DNA from: Roseomonas sp. 18066
Lineage (GTDB): Bacteria; Pseudomonadota; Alphaproteobacteria; Acetobacterales; Acetobacteraceae
Direction: 5' to 3'
NCBI RefSeq assembly: GCF_902706185.1
Contig: NZ_CACSJM010000065.1
Span: 1 to 32,299 of the forward strand
DNA length: 32,299 nt
In this document: positions 15,920 to 23,900 of the stretch, piece after piece
How positions within the stretch are numbered: the first letter of the stretch is position 1
Layout: each line of letters opens with the position of its first letter
Program-made: the position numbers and the translations under genes
The notes under the pieces: model-generated
Database searches by the model: none
What the model saw: only the letters and a program-made list of their open reading frames with translations
What the model was told of the DNA's origin: nothing

Positions 15920-16687
15920 ATGTTCATCAGGCATGGCGAGGCGGTGCTGCATGTCCGGCTCGATGGCCCGGCTGGCGGCGCGCCGCTGCTGCTGCTGCAC
16001 GGGCTGGCGGGCGACCTGCGCATGTGGGACCCGCAGGCCGAGGCGCTGTCCGCGACCTGGCGCGTCATCCGCTTCGACCTGCGCGGCCAGGGGCTGAGCC
16101 AGGGCGGGGTCGAGGGCGTCACCCTGGCCGGTCTCGCCGATGACGCGGCGGCGGTGCTCGACGCGCTGGGCGTCGGCCAGGCGCATGTCGGCGGCATCTC
16201 GCTCGGCGGGCGGGTCGCGCTGGAGTTTGCCGCGCGGGCGCCGGATCGCGTCCTGTCGCTGATGCCCTGCAACACCGCGCTGAGCTTCGGCGCGCCCGAG
16301 GCCTGGGACCAGCGCATCGCCAGCGCCCGGGCGGCGGGGATGGAGGCCAATGCCGATGCCGCGCTGGGGCGCTGGGTGGCGGACAAGGCCTCCCCCGGTT
16401 CGCGCGCGCTGCGGCGGATGATCGTCACGGGTCCGGTCGATGGCTATGCCGCCGGCGCCGCCATCCTGCGCGACGCCCGCCCCGACAGCATTTCTGGCAG
16501 GATCACCGCGCGCACGACCGTCATCTTCGGCGAGGCGGATGTCGCGACGCCGCTGAAGGATTCAGAATCGATCCGCGACGCCATTCCCGGAGCAAAGCTG
16601 GTGACCATCCCCGGCGCCGCGCATGTGCCGAACTTCGAATATGCCGAGGAACTGACCGCGGCGATGCGGGCGCATCTGGAAGGCTAG
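15920..16687 (+). CDS. Alpha/beta hydrolase (PcaD-like)
   Basis: A 255-aa cytoplasmic alpha/beta-hydrolase. The triad is S94 in the nucleophile elbow GGISLGG, D207 in FGEADVAT and H235 in GAAHVPNFE. LLLLHGLAGDLRMWD gives the oxyanion HG motif. The overall look is that of 3-oxoadipate enol-lactonase-type enzymes (PcaD and relatives), but the family covers esters, lactones and C-C bonds. It is the last gene of the CoA-transferase operon, so it may open a lactone or ester form of the substrate. AAAAGGAT lies ahead of the start. Its TAG stop forms the palindrome CTAG with the stop of the convergent amidohydrolase gene. Confidence 0.88.
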   Translation: MFIRHGEAVLHVRLDGPAGGAPLLLLHGLAGDLRMWDPQAEALSATWRVIRFDLRGQGLSQGGVEGVTLAGLADDAAAVLDALGVGQAHVGGISLGGRVALEFAARAPDRVLSLMPCNTALSFGAPEAWDQRIASARAAGMEANADAALGRWVADKASPGSRALRRMIVTGPVDGYAAGAAILRDARPDSISGRITARTTVIFGEADVATPLKDSESIRDAIPGAKLVTIPGAAHVPNFEYAEELTAAMRAHLEG

Positions 16688-17916
16688 GCCAGCGCCTTGA
16701 ACACCCGGCCGGATTTCATCACGAAGTCCGGCCGCCGCACGACCGCGATGTCGCGCCGCGGATCGCCCGGCAGCGCCACCAGGTCGGCCTCGAAGCCCCC
16801 CGCCAGCCGGCCGATCCGGTCGGCCATGCCCATCAGGACAGACCCCTCGGTGATGCAGGCGGTCAGCGCCTGCTCGGGCGTCATGCCGGCCTCGACCAGC
16901 AGCTCCATCTCCACCGCGCTGGGGCCGAGCGGCGTCGCCGGGGGGCCGACGAAATCCGTCCCCGCCGCGATCCGCACCCCGGCGCGCAGCGCCTGCTGCA
17001 GCGATTCGCGCTGCGCCGCGCGGTGCCGGCGCCAGCCTGCCGCGGCGGCGGGGGCGGCCGTCTCCGCCCGCAATGCCGGCAGGGCCAGGGTCGGCACCAG
17101 CACGGCGCCGCTGTCGGCGATCCTGTTCGACAGATCGACCGAAATCCCATGGCCGTGCTCGATGCTGTCGACGCCGCATTCCAGCGCCTGGCGCACCGCC
17201 GCCTCGCCGATGGCATGGCTGGCGACCTTCAGCCCATTGCGATGCGCCTCCTCGACCACGGCGCGCAGCTCGGCGTCCGTATAGGCCAGGCGCAGCCGGA
17301 CGGGGTCGTCGCCCCAGGGGCGCAGCGTGTCGGTGTGCTCGCCGACCGAGCCGCCGACCTTGATGAAATCGGCGCCCTGGCGGATCCGTTCCCGCACCCG
17401 GCGGCGGCATTCATCCGGCCCGTCGGCATACATGCCCAGCGTCTCCACCCAGGCCTGCGGGAAGGCCGCATGGTCCCAGGTGCCGGCGCGAGAACAGATG
17501 AACTCGCCGGCGGCGAGGATATGCGGCCCCGGCACCACCCCTTCCCGCACCGCCCGCGCCAGCGACGGGCCCAGCGGCCCGCCCAGGCAGCGCACCGCGG
17601 TGATCCCGGCCTGCAGCATCGTCTCCAGGTCGGCGATGGCGCGCGCCGTGCGATAGGCCGGCGTCCAGTTCCACAGCCCGGAAGGGTCGGACAGGTCCAG
17701 CCCCCAGAGATGCAGATGCGCGTCGACGAAGCCCGGCGTCAGGAAGCGCGGGCCGAGATCGGTGACCACCGCCCCCTCGGGCCGCGGCCGGCCGCCCTGG
17801 CGGCCGATCCAGGCGATGCGGCCGCGCTCGACATGCAGCTCGGCGGCTTCCAGCACGGCGCCGTCCACCCCGGTCCAGGCGGCGGCGGCGAGCAGGATCT
17901 GGGGGGTCTCGGCCAT
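16684..17916 (-). CDS. Metal-dependent amidohydrolase
   Basis: A 410-aa amidohydrolase-superfamily TIM barrel of the imidazolonepropionase/prolidase-like type. Metal ligands: H67 and H69 (DAHLHLWG), K186 (FIKVGGSVG, likely carboxylated), H234 (ASHAIGE), H254 (SIEHGHG) and D321 (AAGTDFVG). The flanking beta-sandwich strands (ILLAAAAWTG at the start, GFEADLVALPGD near the end) are present. It hydrolyses C-N bonds in an unknown amide, lactam or dipeptide. I chose the ATG at 17916 because AGGAAGG lies 8 nt upstream; ATGs at 17922 and 17943 are in frame but fit worse. It converges with the hydrolase and diverges from the second Bug gene, across a perfect dyad at 17940-17957. Confidence 0.9.
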   Translation of the reverse strand: MAETPQILLAAAAWTGVDGAVLEAAELHVERGRIAWIGRQGGRPRPEGAVVTDLGPRFLTPGFVDAHLHLWGLDLSDPSGLWNWTPAYRTARAIADLETMLQAGITAVRCLGGPLGPSLARAVREGVVPGPHILAAGEFICSRAGTWDHAAFPQAWVETLGMYADGPDECRRRVRERIRQGADFIKVGGSVGEHTDTLRPWGDDPVRLRLAYTDAELRAVVEEAHRNGLKVASHAIGEAAVRQALECGVDSIEHGHGISVDLSNRIADSGAVLVPTLALPALRAETAAPAAAAGWRRHRAAQRESLQQALRAGVRIAAGTDFVGPPATPLGPSAVEMELLVEAGMTPEQALTACITEGSVLMGMADRIGRLAGGFEADLVALPGDPRRDIAVVRRPDFVMKSGRVFKALA

Positions 17917-17939
17917 CGGCATTTCCTTCCTGCGGGGCG

Positions 17940-17957
17940 CCATCGTTTTTACGATGG
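17940..17957. promoter_or_regulatory. Perfect inverted repeat in the amidohydrolase / Bug divergent region
   Basis: CCATCGT, TTTT, ACGATGG: 7-bp perfect arms with a 4-nt spacer, about 24 bp before the amidohydrolase start and about 80 bp before the second Bug gene. It looks like an operator for a dimeric repressor. A hairpin is also possible, but no T tract follows on either strand. Confidence 0.5.
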
Positions 17958-18034
17958 TCAGAACTACCCGGTTCGTTCATAGACTCTGCCCAGAAGCCGC
18001 GCGTCGTTCAAGGCAGCGCCAGGAGGAAACCCGC

Positions 18035-19021
18035 ATGTCCATCACCCGCCGCGAAGCCGTGCTCGGCGCGCTTGGCCTGGGCGCCGCCGCGCTGTCGCGC
18101 CCGGCCCTGGCCCAGAGCCCGGCCTATCCCAGCCGCACCGTCACCGTCATCGTGCCCTTCGCCCCCGGCGGCTCGACCGATTTCGTGGCGCGGCTGCTGT
18201 CGCAGCAGCTGTCGGCGCAGCTTGGCCAGCAATTCGTCGTCGACAACCGCGCCGGCGCCAGCGGCACGGTCGGCCAGGCGATCCTGGCCCGCGCCCGGCC
18301 GGATGGCTACACCCTGGCCGTGGTGCCGAACGGCACCTTCGCCATGGCGCCCTTCATGTTCGAGCGCATGCCCTACGACAACGCGACCGCCTTCGCGCCG
18401 ATCGGCATGCTGGCGACCAACGCGATGTTCGTCTGCGTCAACCCGACCGGCCCCTACAAGACGCTGGCCGACCTGCTGCAGGCGGCGCGCGACAAGCCGG
18501 GCACCATCAGCTACGGCTCGGCCGGCTCCGGCGTCGCCAACCACCTGGGCGTCGAGCTGATGCTCGACATGTCCAATACCAGCATGCTTCACGTCCCCTA
18601 TCGCAGCGGCGCCCAGGGCGTGCAGGCGGTGCTGGCCAAGGAGGTCGCGCTCTCCTTCGTCGATTCGGTCACCGCCGTGCCCTATCTCCGCTCCGGCGAG
18701 ATGCGGGCCCTGGCGGTCACCAGCGCGGTGCGCAGCAAGGAGGCGCCGGATGTGCCCACCGTCGCCGAATCCGGCCTGACCGGCTATCGCGCCTCGACCG
18801 ATTTCGGGCTTTTCGCGCCGGCCGGCACGCCGGACGCCATCATCGGCCAGCTGGCCACGGCGGCGCGGCGGATCATGCTGTCCACCGAGGTGCGGGAGAA
18901 GCTGGCGCCGCTGTCAATCGATCCGGTCGGCGGCACGCCGGAAGAGTTCCGCCCCTATGCGGCGCAGGAGATGGAGAAGTGGGGCGCGCTGATCCGCAAG
19001 CGCAACATCAAGCCGGAGTGA
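18035..19021 (+). CDS. Bug/TctC family periplasmic solute receptor (second copy)
   Basis: A 328-aa receptor. The signal peptide (MSITRREAVLGALGLG, cleaved near ALAQS, residue 27) has a twin-arginine pattern, so Tat export is possible. The hallmark YPSRTVTVIVPFAPGGSTD follows, then VVDNRAGASGTVG, and VPYRSGAQGVQAVLA. It is clearly related to, but distinct from, the Bug protein at 14926 and may bind a different acid or amide product. An excellent ribosome site (AGGAGG, 8 nt from the ATG) fixes the start. It diverges from the amidohydrolase gene and is followed by a hairpin terminator, so it is probably a single-gene transcript. A receptor next to an amidohydrolase suggests uptake of that enzyme's substrate or product. 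Confidence 0.93.
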   Translation: MSITRREAVLGALGLGAAALSRPALAQSPAYPSRTVTVIVPFAPGGSTDFVARLLSQQLSAQLGQQFVVDNRAGASGTVGQAILARARPDGYTLAVVPNGTFAMAPFMFERMPYDNATAFAPIGMLATNAMFVCVNPTGPYKTLADLLQAARDKPGTISYGSAGSGVANHLGVELMLDMSNTSMLHVPYRSGAQGVQAVLAKEVALSFVDSVTAVPYLRSGEMRALAVTSAVRSKEAPDVPTVAESGLTGYRASTDFGLFAPAGTPDAIIGQLATAARRIMLSTEVREKLAPLSIDPVGGTPEEFRPYAAQEMEKWGALIRKRNIKPE

Positions 19022-19027
19022 CGCGCG

Positions 19028-19051
19028 GGGGCGCCACAGCGGCGCCCCTTT
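19028..19051 (+). terminator. GC-rich hairpin terminator after the second Bug gene
   Basis: GGGGCGCC, loop ACAGC, GGCGCCCC: a perfect 8-bp stem starting 7 bp after the stop codon, followed by a short T tract (TTT). The stem is very strong, but the T run is short, so termination may be partial. Confidence 0.65.
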
Positions 19052-19087
19052 ATCGCAACCTTGGCCGCCGCCGCGCGTCTCTCCGTC

Positions 19088-19492
19088 ATGGAGAACCCGA
19101 CCCGCCGCCGCCTTTTCGCCCTGTCGCTGGTGCTGCCGCTGCTGGCGGTGGCCGCCCCCGCCCGGGCGCAGAACCCGCAGGATGTCATCAACCAGCTGCT
19201 GGGTGGCGCGCTCGGCGGCGGCGGCGGTGGCGACGAGGAGTCGCAGCGCCGCGCCTATGAGGCCGGCCGCCGCGACCAGGCCGAGGCCGAGCGCCGCCGC
19301 GACGAGATCCGCCGGGACGAGATCCGCCGGGACCGGCAGCAGGATGGCCGCCGCCGCGAGGCCTGGCGCCACCAGCGCTGGGAGCAGGACCGCCAGCACC
19401 GCGAGGTCGAGGCGCAGCGCCGCCGCGTCGAGGAGGATCGCCGCCGCATCGAGGCCGATCGCCGGCGGATCGAGGCGGAGCGCCGCCGATGA
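19088..19492 (+). CDS. Exported Arg/Glu-rich coiled-coil protein
   Basis: A 134-aa protein with a signal peptide (MENPTRRRLFALSLVLPLLAV, cleaved near ARAQ, residue 28; Arg cluster near the start). A short segment NPQDVINQLLGGALGGGGGG follows. The remaining 85 residues are almost only Arg, Glu, Asp, Gln and Ala in a helix-forming pattern, with repeats such as RRDEI twice and RRRIEADRRRIEAERRR at the end. It should be a long charged helix or coiled coil in the periplasm. I do not recognise a family. The ATG at 19088 begins the signal peptide; an upstream ATG at 19061 would spoil it. Its stop overlaps the start of a 31-codon frame (ATGA). Confidence 0.65.
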   Translation: MENPTRRRLFALSLVLPLLAVAAPARAQNPQDVINQLLGGALGGGGGGDEESQRRAYEAGRRDQAEAERRRDEIRRDEIRRDRQQDGRRREAWRHQRWEQDRQHREVEAQRRRVEEDRRRIEADRRRIEAERRR

Positions 19493-19584
19493 CGTCGCCG
19501 ATGACGTCGCTGGCCCTGGTGGGCGCCGCCTTCGCCGGGCTGCTGCTGCCGACCGGGCTCTGGGCGCTGGGGCTGCTGAGCTAG
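19489..19584 (+). CDS. Putative 31-aa hydrophobic membrane peptide
   Basis: A 31-codon frame that starts in the stop codon of the preceding gene (ATGA, 19489-19492) and ends TAG. The peptide begins MTSPMTS, followed by a 24-residue hydrophobic stretch (LALVGAAFAGLLLPTGLW, ALGLLS), enough for one membrane helix. There is no internal stop or charge in the helix. Overlap with the upstream gene favours translation by reinitiation. The alternative is a chance short frame in a GC-rich 3' UTR; codon use (CTG, GCC, GGC) looks like real coding. Function is unknown. Confidence 0.4.
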   Translation: MTSPMTSLALVGAAFAGLLLPTGLWALGLLS

Positions 19585-19668
19585 GGCAGGCTGCCTTCGA
19601 AAAGACGAGGACAACCTGCCCTGGCTCTTTGTTCGATCGCGTGATCCAGGCTTTCCGGTGATTCCACC

Positions 19669-20151
19669 TCAAGCCATCCCGCTCTGGTCCCGCCGCGCCT
19701 GGAAGAAGGTCTTCTCGCCCCGGATGAAGCCGGCCGCCTCATAGAACAGCAGCGTGCCCTGGCGCTGCGAGCCGGTGGCCAGCATCACCTTGTAGCAGCC
19801 GGCCGCCCAGGCGCGGTCCAGCGCCGCCTGCAGCACCTTGCGCCCCAGCCCCTGGCGGCGATGCCCGGCATCGGTCACCACATTCTCCACCACCGCCCAG
19901 GGGCGGGTGCCGCGCGTCAGGTTCGGCACCACGACCAGCGTGCAGGTCGCGCCGACGGTCCCGTCGATTTCCACAACCAGCACGGTGACCAGGCCCGAGG
20001 CCTCGCCCGCGGCGAGCGCCGCCGCGGCGGCCGGCAGGTCGGGCGGCGCATCCTCCGGGTTGAGCTGCGCCAGCAGCGCGAGCAGGCCCGGAAGATCGGC
20101 CGCCGTGGCCGGGCGGACCCGCAGGTCGGGCGCGGCGCCCGCCGGCGGCAC
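19669..20151 (-). CDS. GNAT family N-acetyltransferase
   Basis: A 160-aa GCN5-related acetyltransferase that moves an acetyl group from acetyl-CoA to an amine. It opens LRVRPATAADLPGLLALL (motif C), has VVENVVTDAGHRRQGLG (RRQGLG at 98-103 is the pyrophosphate loop of motif A) and ends LLFYEAAGFIRGEKTFF (motif B). It starts at a GTG only 2 nt after the stop of the upstream glycosyltransferase gene (TGAGGGTG), so it is the third gene of that operon and likely translated by coupling. It may acetylate a sugar or protein linked with that cluster, though such genes are often unrelated to neighbours. Confidence 0.85.
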   Translation of the reverse strand: MPPAGAAPDLRVRPATAADLPGLLALLAQLNPEDAPPDLPAAAAALAAGEASGLVTVLVVEIDGTVGATCTLVVVPNLTRGTRPWAVVENVVTDAGHRRQGLGRKVLQAALDRAWAAGCYKVMLATGSQRQGTLLFYEAAGFIRGEKTFFQARRDQSGMA

Positions 20152-20153
20152 CC

Positions 20154-20957
20154 TCAGGCCGGCTCGCTGGCGTTGATCGCGCCCAGGGTGAACTTGAAGT
20201 TCTCCTGGAAATGCGTCTCCAGCGAGGCGATGGCCACGTCATTGGCGCCGCCGCGGTTGAAGTTCAGGTAGAGGCTGCTGTCATAGTCGGTCTCGACGAA
20301 GGTGCTGCTGCGGTAATCCATGTTGAGGATGAAGGTCTGGATGCCATTGGCCGCCAGCTGCCAGCGGAACCAGAGGTCGTCGGCCGTCGGCGCCAGCTTC
20401 AGCGCCTGCTCGATGTTCAGCACGCCGATCGGGAAGAAGGCGGTGTTGTAGAGGATGCCGTCCTTGCCGGTCGGCAGGATGAAATGGCTCGGATTCTCGT
20501 CGATCCGCGTGCCCATCCAGCTGCGATAGGGCGCGATCTTGTTGTCCTTGACGATGATCCGGTGCCCGCGCGAGGCGATCACGCAGCCATAGGTCAGATA
20601 GGCGTCGACCAGCCCGGCCAGCCAGTCGGCCGGGTAGATGGTGTCGTCATCGGCGGTGACGACCAGCTTCGACAGGCCCCAGTTGCGGTGCAGATAGGGC
20701 AGCAGCTTCCGGTACGGGCCGAAATTCGGGCATTCATGGATCTGCAGCCGGTCGCCGGCGCTGCGCTTCAGCAGCTGCAGCTCGCGCGGCCAGACCGGCA
20801 CGCCGGCATCCAGCAGATAAGGCTCGGGCGAGAGGTGCAGATGCACCTGCAGCGCGCCGTCATAGTCCTGGTCCAGGATGGATTGCAGCGTCTGGCAGAT
20901 GGTGCCCATCCGCGAGCTGATCGAGGTGAGCGAGACGTCGATCTTAGGACGCGGCAT
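20154..20957 (-). CDS. Glycosyltransferase (GT-A-like fold)
   Basis: A 267-aa cytoplasmic protein. It opens MPRPKIDVSLTSISSRM, a GT2-like first strand and helix, has a nucleotide-sugar/metal site DDD at 103-105 in VVTADDDTIYP, and later GKDGILYNTAFFP and the acceptor-side motif ADDLWFRWQ. It lacks membrane helices. The best start is the ATG at 20957 (AGGAGG 9 nt upstream); an ATG at 20966 touches the AGGAGG itself and is poor. The gene overlaps the end of the 1204-aa glycosyltransferase gene by 14 bp, so both are made together. The sugar and acceptor are unknown; surface polysaccharide or protein glycosylation is likely. Confidence 0.85.
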   Translation of the reverse strand: MPRPKIDVSLTSISSRMGTICQTLQSILDQDYDGALQVHLHLSPEPYLLDAGVPVWPRELQLLKRSAGDRLQIHECPNFGPYRKLLPYLHRNWGLSKLVVTADDDTIYPADWLAGLVDAYLTYGCVIASRGHRIIVKDNKIAPYRSWMGTRIDENPSHFILPTGKDGILYNTAFFPIGVLNIEQALKLAPTADDLWFRWQLAANGIQTFILNMDYRSSTFVETDYDSSLYLNFNRGGANDVAIASLETHFQENFKFTLGAINASEPA

Positions 20958-23900
20958 GGGCTTCATCCTCCTGGAAGGCGCGCAGCGGGAAAGGCAGGAT
21001 GGTTCGGTGCGTGGGATCGATGCTCAGCCCGTCGCGGCGCAGGTTGCGCAGCGAGCGGCGGCGGCTGATCTGGGTCCGGAAGATCTGCAGGTATTCGGCA
21101 TTCTCCGACTTGGTCTTCTGCGACAGCGTGGTCGAGGCCGCGAAGCACAGCATCGCCGGCGCCGCCAGCGTCTGCATCGCCTGGTTGCCGAAATAGCCCA
21201 GGATCCGCTCCCGCATCTCCACGTCGCCGCGCGAGCGGATCTCGGCGAAGACGCCGACCCGGTCGAAGGCGCTCCTGCGGAACATCGAGGTCATCGGCCC
21301 GTCGCCGAAGATCGCGAAGTCCATCTCCAGCTGCACCGCGCCGTGGCGGTCGATGCGGATATGCGGGGTGGAGACCAGCTGCGCCGTCGGCTCCGCGGCG
21401 AAGGCGGCCACCTGCAGCGCGAAGCGCTCGGGATGCGACCAGTCATCGGCATCCTGGATGGCGATGAAGTCGCCGGCCGCCTCGGCGATCGCCAGGTTGC
21501 GGCCGACATAGGGGCCGCGGTTGGTGTCGAGGCGGCGGTACTTCACCTCGGGGAAGTCGCTCTGCAGCAGCGCCTGCATCGCCGCGCTGCAGTCGGCCGT
21601 GCTGGCATCGTCGACCAGGAAGACCTCGATCGCCGCATGCGTCTGGTCGCGCATCGACTGCAGCGACAGCTTCAGCAACGCCAGGTCCGGGTTGAAGGCC
21701 GAGACGATCACCGAGACCAGCGGACCCTCGACGCGCGCCAAGCTGCCGGCGCCGAGCTGCCGCGCCGCATTGGCGAAGACCGCCTCGGCGCTGTCGCCCT
21801 CGATGGCGAAGGGCCGGGCGGCGCCGCCGGCGAAACGCTCGGCCAGCAGCGCGTTCAGCATGCCGTTGTCGCCCAGGATATTGTGGGCCACGGCATTCAC
21901 GTCCGACCGCGCGCTCAGGTAGTCGGCCGCCTTCAGCTCCAGCAGCGTGGCGCGGTCGGCCAGCACGACCGCCGCCAGCTTGCGGTGGTGGAAGCCGCGC
22001 AGGCCGGGGATCGACAGCCCGTCGAGGGCGAGGTCGCGCAGCTCGTTGCTCAGGCTGCGCAGCCCGTCCATCAGCTTGACGAATTCGACGCTCGACACCT
22101 CGAGCGCGCCGTCGACCAGCTTGAACACGGTGCCGCGGTCGCCATTGACCACGGCCTGGCGGAAGCGCGTCGGGAAATCCACCGTGCCGGCGATGTCGGA
22201 CAGCAGCCGGCCATGGGTGACGGCGGCCAGCACCGGGCCGAGCTCCGAGCCCAGCAGGCCCTGGAAGCAGCGCAGGATGGCCTTCTCGCCGAGCGCCGCC
22301 GGATCGTGCCGCTGCAGCATGCCGAGGAACAGCAGCATGACCGCCTCGTCGCCATAGCGGCGCAGGCATTCGGCGACGCGGAACAGGAACTTGCGGTTGG
22401 TGGCGCGGCCGCTGACGACGAAGGCCAGCACCACCAGCAGCCGGTGCCGCGGCAGGCAGCAGGCCAGCAGCTCGAAGAACGGCACGATATAGGCGACGTC
22501 CTTCTGGCAGATGTCCTGGGCATAGGCCGCCAGGTTGGCGGCGATACGGTCCGCCTGGCAGGCCTGGCGCGCCATGGTGAAGTAGGTCATCAGCTGGTCG
22601 GCCGGCAGGCCCAGCACGATCTCCGGCTTTTCCGACAGCCGCAGCGCGAAGGTGTCGATCTCGCGGCCCAGCGTCAGCACATCCGGCGCGGTCACGTCCA
22701 TGCCGCGCAGCACGGCGCCGGCACCCCGGATGGAGGGATCGCCGGTGAAGCTGAGCAGGTTGTGCCGCAGCGTGGTGAAGCGCCGCAGGATCGGCGCGGC
22801 CAGGCTTTCGATCGGCCAATGCACCGCCAGGTCGAAGCCGCCGACATATTTGTGGTCGACGCTGCCGAGCAGGAAGATGGCGTCATGCAGCGCCGGGTCG
22901 AGGGCCAGCGTGCCGACATGCCGCCGCATCCGCAGCAGCGTCGCCTCGGCCAGCGGCAGCCGGCTGGCATAGGCGACATTCGGCTGGCCGAGCGGCATGA
23001 CGATGTCGCCGCCGAAGCGCGCGGCGGCGCCGGCCGGATCGGCCAGCAGCGCGGCCAGCGGCACGGCGCAGGCATTGCGCGGTGCGAACAGCGTCAGGCT
23101 GTCCTGCTGCGGCAGGTTGACGGCGATCGCCCCGGCGCCGTTGTCATAGGCCAGCGCGAAGCAGGAGGTCAGGTAGCGCCCGCCATAGGACCAGAACTTC
23201 TGCACCGCCTCGAGCAGGTAGTCGGCCTCGGCCGGGGTCCAGCGATCGATGAACAGCACCGGCTTGGGCATCAGCGCCGCGCCGGGGGCGGCCAGCGCCG
23301 CGAGCAGCGCCGCCAGGTCGGCGAAGACCACGCATTTGTCGATATTGGCATAGGCCGCCAGATCGGCCGCCGCATCGCCGCAGACCACCAGGGCGAAGGC
23401 ATCGGCCACGGCGACCGCCTCGACCGCCGCCGCCGCGCTGCGCGACGGCATCAGCAGCTGCAGCGAGACCAGCTCGGCCGCCGGCGCGTCGCCCGGAGCA
23501 TGCGCCGCGCCGTGCAGCTGGGCCGCCTGGCGGGCGCCGGACATGTCCTCGGGGTAGCCGACGATCTGCGCCGCCCATCCGCCGCGCACCAGCCGCGTCT
23601 TGGTCACCACGCCGAGCGAGGCCGTCGCGTCGAAGGCCAGCGTGCTGCACAGCGCCGCGACCAGCGGCGTGGCCGGGATCTCGTCCTGCAGGACAAGGCG
23701 GCGGCCGGCGGGCCCGGCCGCGTCGGCCTGGCCAAGGGGCAGCGCCGCGGCGACCCGCCCGGCGGCGGCCAGCGCCTCCCAGGGCCCACGGCCAGCGGCC
23801 GGGCAGCCATCCTCGAACATGACGACCAGCGGCTCCGGCGCGGCGAGGGCGCGCAGGAAGCCATGCGCCTGGCTGCGGCCGATGGCACGCAGCACATCGT

